A stretch of 21,273 bases of DNA from Cycloclasticus sp. (GTDB lineage: Bacteria; Pseudomonadota; Gammaproteobacteria; Methylococcales; Cycloclasticaceae): positions 1 through 21,273 of the forward strand of contig JAGPVU010000099.1 of the NCBI GenBank assembly GCA_018066825.1. The letters are read 5' to 3'. This document shows, piece after piece, positions 8,744 to 16,239 of this stretch. Position 1 is the stretch's first letter; the number at the start of each line of letters is the position of its first letter. A program made the position numbers and the translations under genes. The notes below the pieces were generated by a model. That model saw only the letters and a list, made by a program, of their open reading frames with translations, did not search any database and had not been told where the DNA came from.

Positions 8744-9826
8744 ATGTCCCGCGTGTATAATTTTAGTGCTGGCCCTGCGGCAGTACCCCTAGAAGTACTT
8801 CAAAAAGCTCAAAGCGAAATGCTTGATTGGCATGGCTCTGGTATGTCGGTCATGGAGATGAGTCATCGAGGTAAAGACTACATTTCGATAGCTGAAAAAG
8901 CCGAAGCAGACGTACGTGAATTGATGAATATTCCGTCAAACTATAAGGTTCTTTTTTTGCAAGGGGGCGCCACGCTTCAGTTCTCGATGGTACCAATGAA
9001 CTTATTGGGCAGCAAAAGCAAAGCGTGTTACGTGAACACCGGTGCGTGGTCAAAAAAAGCCATCAAAGAAGCGAAGTTACACTGTGACGTACAGTTATCT
9101 GCCAGTTCAGAAGCTACAGATTTCACCTCGATTCCCACAGTTGATAGCTGGAATATAGACCCAGATGCAGCGTATTTGCATTACACCAGCAATGAGACCA
9201 TCGGCGGGGTGGAGTTTCAGCAAATTCCTGACGTAGGCGGTGTCGATCTGGTAGCAGATATGTCATCTAATATCTTGTCAAGAGAGGTTGATGTCAGCCG
9301 GTTTGGTGTTATTTATGCCGGTGGACAAAAAAATATGGGCCCATCAGGTATTGCTCTTACAATCGTGCGTGAAGATTTGATTGGACAGGTTCGGGCGGGT
9401 ACGCCTTCCATGTTGGACTATAAAAATCACGCCGATGCAGACTCGATGTTTAATACCCCGCCGACTTACAGCTGGTACTTCATGGGCTTAGTTTTTGAGT
9501 GGTTGAAAGAACAAGGTGGGGTTGCTGCTATCGAAGCGCGCAATGTGCGTAAAGCAGAAAAGTTGTACGCGGCGATTGATCAATCCGATTTTTATTCTAA
9601 TCCGGTTGAAGTTTCGTCGCGCTCGCGGATGAATATACCCTTCATCTTGGCCAATAATGAGCTGGATGAAAGTTTCCTAAGTGAGGCTAAAAGCGCCGGT
9701 TTAGTTACCTTAAAAGGACACCGTTCGGTAGGCGGTATGCGCGCCAGTATTTATAATGCCATGCCAGAAGATGGCGTGGACGCACTAATCAGCATGATGG
9801 CAGAGTTCGAAAGAACAAAGGCGTAA
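8744..9826 (+). CDS. serC: Phosphoserine aminotransferase SerC
   Basis: SerC is a PLP enzyme that transaminates 3-phosphohydroxypyruvate to 3-phosphoserine with glutamate (serine pathway) and also acts in pyridoxal phosphate synthesis. The 360-residue product has normal length. It begins with the typical NFSAGPAAVP (6-15) and contains EMSHRGKDY, the phosphate/PLP-binding LQGGATLQF (72-80), and the cofactor lysine Lys196 in YAGGQKNMGPSG. The C-terminal RSVGGMRASIYNAMP is also characteristic. It lies between gyrA and serA, next to the preceding step of the same pathway. In E. coli serC sits with aroA; here it heads the run leading to the aromatic genes. No defects were seen. Confidence 0.98.
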   Translation: MSRVYNFSAGPAAVPLEVLQKAQSEMLDWHGSGMSVMEMSHRGKDYISIAEKAEADVRELMNIPSNYKVLFLQGGATLQFSMVPMNLLGSKSKACYVNTGAWSKKAIKEAKLHCDVQLSASSEATDFTSIPTVDSWNIDPDAAYLHYTSNETIGGVEFQQIPDVGGVDLVADMSSNILSREVDVSRFGVIYAGGQKNMGPSGIALTIVREDLIGQVRAGTPSMLDYKNHADADSMFNTPPTYSWYFMGLVFEWLKEQGGVAAIEARNVRKAEKLYAAIDQSDFYSNPVEVSSRSRMNIPFILANNELDESFLSEAKSAGLVTLKGHRSVGGMRASIYNAMPEDGVDALISMMAEFERTKA

Positions 9827-9862
9827 CGCTAACAAGTTAATCAATTTAAAGGTAAGTAAATA

Positions 9863-11026
9863 ATGTTTAAAATTCAGACGCTGAATAATATTTCCGTCAA
9901 AGGACTCGATAAATTTCCTAGAGATAAGTATGAGGTTGCCTCAGACATTCAATCGCCGGATGCTTATATGCTGCGTTCATTGTAGTTACACGATGTTGAG
10001 ATTCCAAGCAGTGTGTTAGCCATAGGCCGTGCTGGAGCAGGAGTTAACAATATCCCTGTCGAAAAAATGACGACCATGGGTGTTCCTGTGTTTAATGCAC
10101 CTGGAGCCAATGCAAATGCGGTTAAAGAATTGGTGTTAACCGGCATGTTGTTGGCGTGTAGAAATATATGTCAGGCTTGGGCGTGTGCTAAAAATTTGCA
10201 AGGTGATGACGAGTCTATTGCTAAAGAAGTCGAGCAGGTTAAAAAGAATTTTGTCGGTTTCGAATTGCCTGGTCGTACTCTCGGTGTCATTGGTTTAGGT
10301 GCTATAGGAACCTCTGTCGCTAACACAGCGTATGATTTAGGGATGAACGTGGTGGGTTATGATCCAGCCATTACTGTGGAACGTGCTTGGCAGTTATCAT
10401 CTGCTATCGAATCTGCTAATACCGTTGATGAGTTACTGGCGAAGTCTGACTTTGTAACAGTACACGTACCGCTCAATGAAGGGACTAAAGACCTGATCAA
10501 CGCCTCTCGTATCAGCACGATGAATAATAATGCGGTTATTTTAAACTTCTCAAGAAACGGTATCGTTAATGACAAAGACGTGGTTGCTGCCTTAGATTCA
10601 GGTAAGCTTTACGCCTATATCTGTGATTTCCCCAGTAATTTATTAAAAGACCACCCACGTGTTATTACGCTGCCGCATCTTGGTGCATCAACGGCTGAAG
10701 CGGAAGAAAATTGCGCGGTGATGATTGCCGATCAGTTAAAAGATTTTTTAGAAAACGGTAATATTAAAAACTCTGTTAATTTCCCTGCCGTTAAACTCCC
10801 ACGTGTAGAAGGCTACCGTATGGCAATAGCGAACGCCAATGTACCGAATATGGTTGGCCAAATATCCAGTATCTTGGCTGAAACAGGACATAATATTTTA
10901 GATTTGATCAATAAATCACGCGGTGAAGTCGCTTACACTTTATTAGACGTTGATACCGTGGTGACTGCTGAGGTGGTTGAACGCATCAAAAACATTGACG
11001 GCGTGCTGTCCGTGCGAACCTTATAA
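9863..11026 (+). pseudogene. serA: D-3-phosphoglycerate dehydrogenase (short ACT-type) interrupted by an in-frame amber codon
   Basis: SerA oxidises 3-phosphoglycerate to 3-phosphohydroxypyruvate, the first step of serine synthesis and substrate supply for SerC. The ATG at 9863, with an AAAGG site upstream, opens a frame that would encode 387 residues. It reads MFKIQTLNNISVKGL, typical of the family, but codon 41 is TAG (9983-9985); the same frame then continues without a break to TAA at 11026. From memory of relatives the segment is normally RSxKxHD, so the codon probably was Lys (AAG to TAG). Downstream are RAGAGVNNIP, NAD-binding GLGAIG (144-149), Arg231, His272 in LPHLGAST, and a C-terminal ACT domain (about 312-387). 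A GTG at 10013 could start a 337-residue product lacking part of the substrate domain, but it lacks a clear ribosome site. Pseudogene, suppressed gene or sequence error cannot be told apart from this sequence alone. Confidence 0.85.
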
Positions 11027-11041
11027 AGCCGGCTTATTACT

Positions 11042-12127
11042 ATGAGTGTTAATAAAACATTATCTGAGCTTAGAGATGCTATCGATGAGCTAGATGAGCA
11101 ATTATTAACCTTGTTTAATAAACGCGCTGAACTAGCGAAGGACGTGGCCACCGTCAAGTTAGCGGAGGGTGAGGGCGGTGATTTTTACCGCCCAGATCGA
11201 GAAGCTTCCGTACTAAGGCGGGTGAAGTCGAATAACCCCGGGCCGTTAAAAGATGAACACGTGGCAAAAATTTATCGTGAATTAATGTCGGCGTGTTTGG
11301 CTTTGGAAAAACCCTTAACTGTCGCCTTCCTTGGACCTTCGGGTACGTTTACGCAAGAAGCCGCACTAAAACATTTTGGTCATGCGGTTAATACGCTTGA
11401 AACGGTCACCATCGCTGATATCTTTCATGAAGTTGAGAATGGTGAAGCGCATTATGGTGTGGTGCCGGTTGAAAACTCAACTGAAGGGGTTATTAGCCAC
11501 ACCTTAGACCTGTTTATTAATTCACCGTTACAAATTTGTGGCGAGGTGGCGTTGCGTATTCATCATCACCTTTTGTCTACCGCCGAATCCTTAGGTGAGA
11601 TCAAGGTGGTATATTCGCACCAACAATCTCTTGGCCAATGTCGGCAATGGTTGATGGCGAATATGCTTAATATAGAAACGGTTGCCGTTAGTAGTAACGC
11701 CGAAGCGGCTCGGTTAGCTAAAGAGAACCCTCAGGCTGCGGCAATAGCGAGTGAGGTAGCGGCTGAGCTGTATGCGCTGAATAAATTAGCCAGCCATATT
11801 GAAGATGAGTTAGATAACACCACGCGTTTTTTGGTCATCGGTCAGCAGCTCGTGTCCCCCAGTGGTGATGATAAAACAAGTATGATGATTTCAACAAAAA
11901 ATGTCGCCGGCGCATTACAAAGTGTACTCGCACCGTTTGCTTACGCGGGCATCAGTTTAAATAAAATCGAATCTCGTCCATCTCGGCAAGGTGCCTGGGA
12001 GTACGTGTTTTTTGTAGACATTGATGGCCACCAGCAGGATGAAAAAGTGGCTGCCGTTCTACAGGAATTGCTACCTAACGTTAACGTATTAAAAGTTTTA
12101 GGTTCTTACCCTAAAGCGGTTATTTAA
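11042..12127 (+). CDS. pheA: Bifunctional chorismate mutase / prephenate dehydratase (P-protein)
   Basis: PheA converts chorismate to prephenate and then to phenylpyruvate for phenylalanine. The 361 residues carry three domains: AroQ-type chorismate mutase (1-90; Arg11, Arg28 and Lys39 fall at the E. coli active-site numbers), prephenate dehydratase (about 93-270; AFLGPSGTFT, PVENSTEG and DNTTRF), and an ACT domain (about 280-358) with the ESRPS motif linked to phenylalanine binding, so feedback inhibition is expected. The ATG is 15 bases after the serA stop and has no recognisable Shine-Dalgarno sequence, suggesting coupling to serA translation. No leader-peptide attenuator was seen. hisC and tyrA, the next functions in this branch, follow directly. 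Confidence 0.98.
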   Translation: MSVNKTLSELRDAIDELDEQLLTLFNKRAELAKDVATVKLAEGEGGDFYRPDREASVLRRVKSNNPGPLKDEHVAKIYRELMSACLALEKPLTVAFLGPSGTFTQEAALKHFGHAVNTLETVTIADIFHEVENGEAHYGVVPVENSTEGVISHTLDLFINSPLQICGEVALRIHHHLLSTAESLGEIKVVYSHQQSLGQCRQWLMANMLNIETVAVSSNAEAARLAKENPQAAAIASEVAAELYALNKLASHIEDELDNTTRFLVIGQQLVSPSGDDKTSMMISTKNVAGALQSVLAPFAYAGISLNKIESRPSRQGAWEYVFFVDIDGHQQDEKVAAVLQELLPNVNVLKVLGSYPKAVI

Positions 12128-12168
12128 TACCTAGGTCGTTAAGCACTTTGCTAGCGAATAAAATTATT

Positions 12169-13278
12169 ATGCCTATACAATCCTTCCAACACTTAGCCGT
12201 TCCATCTATTAACGGTATGAACACATATCAGCCGGGCAAGCCGATTGATGAGTTGCAGCGCCAGTTAGGCATTAAACATATCGTAAAATTGGCGTCCAAC
12301 GAAAATCCATTAGGCCCGAGTGAGCACGTCAAACAAGTGGTTCGTGAATCAATGGATGACTTATCACGTTACCCTGATGGTAATGGGTTTTACCTAAAAC
12401 GAGCGTTGGCAGAAAAAATCGGTGTTGATACGGCGATGGTGACCTTAGGAAATGGCTCAAACGATGTATTGGATGTGATTGCTCGCGTTTTTTTGACGGT
12501 TGGCAGAGAGGCTGTTTATTCTGAACACGCGTTTGTCGTGTATGGCCTGTCAACACAAGCGGTAGGTGCAACTGCACGGGTCGCCGCAGCAAAAAATTAC
12601 GGGCATGACCTGCAAGCCATGCAGGCTTTAATCAATGAAAAAACTTCCGTGGTGTTTATTGCGAATCCTAATAACCCAACTGGCACATGGCTTGAAGCAA
12701 ATGAATTAGAGAACTTTATTCAGGCGTTACCAGTACACGTTATGGTGGTGTTAGACGAAGCCTATGGTGAATACTTAGACCCATCAGAGGCGCCAAAATC
12801 AATAGTGTTCTTAAAAAAATACCCTAATGTTATTATCACTCGAACTTTTTCTAAAGCTTATGGCTTGGCCGGTTTAAGGGTGGGTTACGCACTTAGTCAG
12901 CCCGGCGTTGCCGACTTGCTTAATCGGGTTAGACACCCGTTCAATGTCAACTCCTTGGGATTGGTAGCGGCGCAGGCAGCTCTAGAGGATCGCGACTATA
13001 TCGATAAAAGTCGATTATTGAATGGTCAGGGCATGCAGCAGCTGGAACAGGGTTTTGAGCAACTAGGGCTCAATTATATTCCTTCAGTGGCTAATTTTAT
13101 AACCGTTGAGCTTGGAGAAAAAGCGGCCGACGTGTATCAGGCTTTATTACAAAAAGGTGTGATTGTACGTCCAGTGGCTGGTTATCAATTACCGCATCAC
13201 CTTAGGGTTTCAATCGGCTTGCCGAATGAAAATGCGACTTGTTTAGATGCATTAGAAAAGGTATTGCAAGGTGTTTAA
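12169..13278 (+). CDS. hisC: Histidinol-phosphate aminotransferase, probably acting on aromatic amino acids
   Basis: A class I/II PLP aminotransferase of the HisC family. The call uses ATG 12169 (369 residues); a TTG 21 bases upstream (12148) is open but the family's N-terminus matches the ATG form (AVP...YQPGKPIDELQRQLGI). Visible are ASNENPLGPS, YPDGNG, ANPNNPTGT, VLDEAYGEY, and the cofactor lysine Lys229 in TRTFSKAYGLAGLRVGYA. The HisC family makes L-histidinol phosphate, but the copy that sits between pheA and tyrA, away from his genes, commonly also transaminates phenylpyruvate, 4-hydroxyphenylpyruvate or prephenate. Which role dominates is an inference from position; a second hisC in a his operon would support the aromatic role. 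It overlaps tyrA by 8 bases. Confidence 0.93.
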   Translation: MPIQSFQHLAVPSINGMNTYQPGKPIDELQRQLGIKHIVKLASNENPLGPSEHVKQVVRESMDDLSRYPDGNGFYLKRALAEKIGVDTAMVTLGNGSNDVLDVIARVFLTVGREAVYSEHAFVVYGLSTQAVGATARVAAAKNYGHDLQAMQALINEKTSVVFIANPNNPTGTWLEANELENFIQALPVHVMVVLDEAYGEYLDPSEAPKSIVFLKKYPNVIITRTFSKAYGLAGLRVGYALSQPGVADLLNRVRHPFNVNSLGLVAAQAALEDRDYIDKSRLLNGQGMQQLEQGFEQLGLNYIPSVANFITVELGEKAADVYQALLQKGVIVRPVAGYQLPHHLRVSIGLPNENATCLDALEKVLQGV

Positions 13279-14143
13279 GAAAATATGCATTATTGGGGTC
13301 GGTTTGATCGGTGGCTCGATCGCTCGAGCCTGTAAAGAAAATAAATTGGCTGAGCAAATTATTGGTACCGGTCGGCGCCCAGAAAATTTGCAAAAAGCGG
13401 TTGAATTAGGTGTTATTGACGGCTATGAAAACAGTGTGACAGCAGCAGTAAAAGGCGCTGATCTGGTGGTTATTTGTTCACCGGTAGGATCGTTTAAAAG
13501 TATTTTTACAGAATTAAAAGCAACATGGTCCGACACCTGCGTGTACACCGATGTAGGAAGCACCAAGGAAAGTGTGGTCAATGCGTTGGCGACAGTATTT
13601 GATGATATACCGGGTAATTTTGTTGCTGCACATCCGATTGCGGGCTCTGAAAACAATGGCGTTGAGGCGTCAACGGTAGATTTATTTGTCGATAAGCGGG
13701 TGATCATTACCCCTGTTGTCACGACACAGAAAACGGCAATTAAAGCTTGTGGAGTGTGGTGGCAAGCGATGGGTGCGATCGTGTCAGAGATGACTGTGCA
13801 ACACCATGACGAAGTGTTCGCAGCAACCAGTCACTTACCTCATGTATTGGCTTATTCTTTAGTTGAGCTATTGAAAAACAAACAAGACGAACGGGAAATA
13901 TTTGAATATGCCGCGGGTGGTTTTAAAGACTTTACCCGCATTGCCTCCAGTGACCCTGATATGTGGTCGGATATTTGTTTGGCGAATGGCCCACAACTGG
14001 TCAAGGTTATGAAGGAGTTGGAACAATTAAACCGCAAAATCTCATCCTTGATTAAAGACAACGATAAACAAGGGTTGTTAGAAATTTTTCAGTCGGCGCA
14101 AGGCGCGCGCGATTACTTCTTAAGCCTGCAAAAAAGCAAATAA
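13271..14143 (+). CDS. tyrA: Prephenate/arogenate dehydrogenase TyrA
   Basis: TyrA oxidatively decarboxylates prephenate or arogenate toward tyrosine. The 290-residue protein is a stand-alone dehydrogenase with no chorismate mutase or ACT domain. It starts at GTG 13271, inside the end of hisC, with AAGG nine bases upstream; no in-frame ATG is nearby. The Rossmann motif GVGLIG occupies 9-14. The second strand ends IIGTGRRP (30-37), with no acidic residue and two arginines, which favours NADP over NAD (inference). Substrate-site segments AAHPIAGSENNG and ATSHLPHVLAYSL are present. The stop is immediately followed by the aroA ATG. In pseudomonads tyrA and aroA are fused; here they are separate but abutting. 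Confidence 0.95.
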   Translation: MFKKICIIGVGLIGGSIARACKENKLAEQIIGTGRRPENLQKAVELGVIDGYENSVTAAVKGADLVVICSPVGSFKSIFTELKATWSDTCVYTDVGSTKESVVNALATVFDDIPGNFVAAHPIAGSENNGVEASTVDLFVDKRVIITPVVTTQKTAIKACGVWWQAMGAIVSEMTVQHHDEVFAATSHLPHVLAYSLVELLKNKQDEREIFEYAAGGFKDFTRIASSDPDMWSDICLANGPQLVKVMKELEQLNRKISSLIKDNDKQGLLEIFQSAQGARDYFLSLQKSK

Positions 14144-15448
14144 ATGATGAATACACTATTTTCAAGGCCGAGTGGCGGCCTACAGGGTGAGTTTCGCGTT
14201 CCAGGTGATAAATCTATTTCACACCGATCGGTCATGCTCGGTAGTTTGGCTGAAGGCGTCACCGAGGTCAGCGGATTTCTTGAGGCTGATGATGCCCTAG
14301 CGACCTTGAAAGCGTTTACCGACATGGGCGTAAAAATAGAAAAGCTAGGCCGTGGACGTCTACGTATACACGGTGTGGGCTTGCATGGTTTAAAAGCACC
14401 TAAAAACGACTTATACGTCGGGAACTCGGGTACGTCTATGCGACTGTTGGCAGGCATTTTAGCGGGCCAACCCTTTGACAGTGTTTTAAGCGGGGATAAT
14501 TCGCTAACTAAACGACCTATGCGTCGTGTATTAGACCCGTTAACCGAAATGGGCGCGCGCGTAACAAGTTCAGAAACAGGTACGGCGCCGCTTAAGATAC
14601 ATGGTGGTAACTCATTAAAGGGTATTGAATACAGAATGCCGATGGGGAGCGCACAAGTAAAATCCTGTCTGCTGCTAGCAGGGTTGTACGCCCGCGGGAC
14701 GACACAGGTGACTGAACCAGCGGTAACTAGGGACCACACCGAGCAAATGCTGAGGGGGTTTGGTTACCAGGTAAAATCAGAGGTTAACGTGGTTAGCTTA
14801 AGTGGGGGAGGTCAATTGACAGCCCGCTCAATTGATGTGCCCAGTGATATTTCTTCAGCAGCCTTTTTTATCGTAGCGGCCTGTATTACGCCAAATTCAG
14901 ATATTACTTTGCAACACGTAGGGATAAACCCCACTCGCACGGGTGTTATAGATATTCTACTCAAAATGGGTGCTAATATTCGTTTGTTTAATGAACGAAT
15001 AGTGGGTGGTGAAAAGGTCGCGGATATTCAGGTTAAAACGAGCCAGCTAAGGGGGATTTCAGTGCCAGAAAACCTAGTGGCCTTGGCGATAGATGAGTTC
15101 CCTGTGATTTTTGTAGCAGCAGCGTACGCTAAAGGGAAGACGATTGTTACAGGAGCCGAAGAATTACGCGTTAAAGAAAGTGACCGTATACAAACGATGG
15201 CGGATGGCTTGCAAGCGGTTGGTGTTGATGCATTAGCCACGGCTGACGGGATGATTATTCAAGGTGGGCGAGTGTTAGGTGGTACGATTGAAAGTTTTGA
15301 TGACCATAGAATAGCGATGTCATTTGCTGTGGCAGGTCTTCAGTCAATAGGTGTTATTCAAATAAATAATTGTAAAAACGTAAGTACCTCGTTCCCCAAT
15401 TTTGTTGAACTAGCTTCTTCATGTGGGTTTAACCTACAAGCGCAATGA
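14144..15448 (+). CDS. aroA: 3-phosphoshikimate 1-carboxyvinyltransferase (EPSP synthase), class II-like
   Basis: AroA joins phosphoenolpyruvate to shikimate-3-phosphate, the sixth shikimate step. The 434-residue product has the EPSP synthase signatures GNSGTSMR (93-100), DNSLTKRPMRRV, RVKESDRI and SFDDHRIAMSFAVAG. It also carries all four motifs used to define class II enzymes: GDKS (21-24), SAQVK (169-173), RDHTE (196-200) and NPTR (262-265). The position equal to E. coli Gly96 is still Gly; Pro101 is Leu. The start is ATG 14144 (or the next codon, 14147), with zero bases between it and the tyrA stop. The end overlaps cmk by 4 bases (ATGA), so the genes are almost certainly co-translated. 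Confidence 0.98.
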   Translation: MMNTLFSRPSGGLQGEFRVPGDKSISHRSVMLGSLAEGVTEVSGFLEADDALATLKAFTDMGVKIEKLGRGRLRIHGVGLHGLKAPKNDLYVGNSGTSMRLLAGILAGQPFDSVLSGDNSLTKRPMRRVLDPLTEMGARVTSSETGTAPLKIHGGNSLKGIEYRMPMGSAQVKSCLLLAGLYARGTTQVTEPAVTRDHTEQMLRGFGYQVKSEVNVVSLSGGGQLTARSIDVPSDISSAAFFIVAACITPNSDITLQHVGINPTRTGVIDILLKMGANIRLFNERIVGGEKVADIQVKTSQLRGISVPENLVALAIDEFPVIFVAAAYAKGKTIVTGAEELRVKESDRIQTMADGLQAVGVDALATADGMIIQGGRVLGGTIESFDDHRIAMSFAVAGLQSIGVIQINNCKNVSTSFPNFVELASSCGFNLQAQ

Positions 15449-16137
15449 TGAAAGAGCCTTCAAACATACCCGTCTTAACGATTGATGGGCCGAGCGGTTC
15501 AGGGAAAGGGACTATTTCTAAACGTTTAGCAGAGCGCCTTGGCTGGAACTATTTAGAAAGTGGTGCTTTATACCGGGCGTTAGGTATTGCGGCTATGAGT
15601 CAGCAATTGGATATTACGGACGCAGGAAAATTGGCAACACTGGTTGACGGTGTCGATATTGAATTTAAACGCAACCAGCAAGGACGATGGGTAACCTACT
15701 TAGATGGTGAAGAAATTCAGCGTCAATTACAGAGCGAGAAGATAGGAAATATAGCGTCAAAAATAGCGGTTTTTCCAGACGTTAGACGCAGTTTATTAGC
15801 AAAACAACTGACGTTTAAGCAGTTGCCAGGTTTGGTTGCCGATGGGCGAGATATGGGCAGTGTTGTATTTCCAGCGGCTGATTATAAGGTTTACCTAACG
15901 GCCAGCACAGAGGAGCGAGCAAAAAGGCGCTATAAGCAGTTGATAGAAAAAGGAATTAGTGCTAACCTGCGCGATGTTATTCAAGACGTCGAAAAACGAG
16001 ATCAGCGAGATAAAAATCGTTCTACATCCCCGTTAATGGTACCTGAAGGGGCTGTCTATATTGACTCATCCAGTAAAACAATCGATGAAGTTGTACAGCA
16101 AGTTCTAGATTTCTTGAAAAACAAACCGTCTCAATAG
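15445..16137 (+). CDS. cmk: Cytidylate kinase
   Basis: Cmk phosphorylates CMP and dCMP with ATP in pyrimidine nucleotide recycling. The 230-residue protein has the P-loop GPSGSGKGT (15-23), the CMP-binding LESGALYRALG, the RDMGSVVFP motif and an arginine-rich lid (KRDQRDKNRS). The start overlaps the aroA stop (ATGA); the second ATG at 15448 is equally possible. It ends with TAG and is followed by a strong terminator, making it the last gene of the serC-to-cmk run. The aroA-cmk-rpsA order is standard in this class. Confidence 0.98.
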   Translation: MMKEPSNIPVLTIDGPSGSGKGTISKRLAERLGWNYLESGALYRALGIAAMSQQLDITDAGKLATLVDGVDIEFKRNQQGRWVTYLDGEEIQRQLQSEKIGNIASKIAVFPDVRRSLLAKQLTFKQLPGLVADGRDMGSVVFPAADYKVYLTASTEERAKRRYKQLIEKGISANLRDVIQDVEKRDQRDKNRSTSPLMVPEGAVYIDSSSKTIDEVVQQVLDFLKNKPSQ

Positions 16138-16150
16138 TGGGACTAACGGT

Positions 16151-16182
16151 GGTTTGAGTCGACAGTACTCAAGCCTTTTTTT
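16151..16182 (+). terminator. Strong intrinsic terminator between cmk and rpsA
   Basis: A 9-base-pair stem (GGTTTGAGT at 16151-16159 with ACTCAAGCC at 16167-16175, one G-U pair) encloses a 7-base loop and runs straight into seven T residues (16176-16182). It should end or strongly reduce transcription from the aromatic operon before rpsA. Confidence 0.85.
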
Positions 16183-16239
16183 AACGTAACCTTTTTTAAC
16201 GCCCGTATCAGTGTTAAAAATACATTTAAAGAGAACGAC

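Noticed and set aside
9863..11026. Selenocysteine- or pyrrolysine-type recoding of the serA stop
   Set aside because: The codon is TAG, not TGA, so selenocysteine is excluded; pyrrolysine is not known in PGDH, the expected residue is ordinary lysine, and TAG ends four other genes here.
12148..12168. Upstream TTG as the hisC start
   Set aside because: No good ribosome site and the added seven residues do not match the HisC N-terminus; ATG 12169 gives the usual protein.
14113..14739. Long open frame on the minus strand antisense to the start of aroA (208 codons)
   Set aside because: Its translation has no recognisable domain, it lies entirely opposite a well-conserved gene, and it has no promoter or ribosome site; it is a shadow of aroA codon use.
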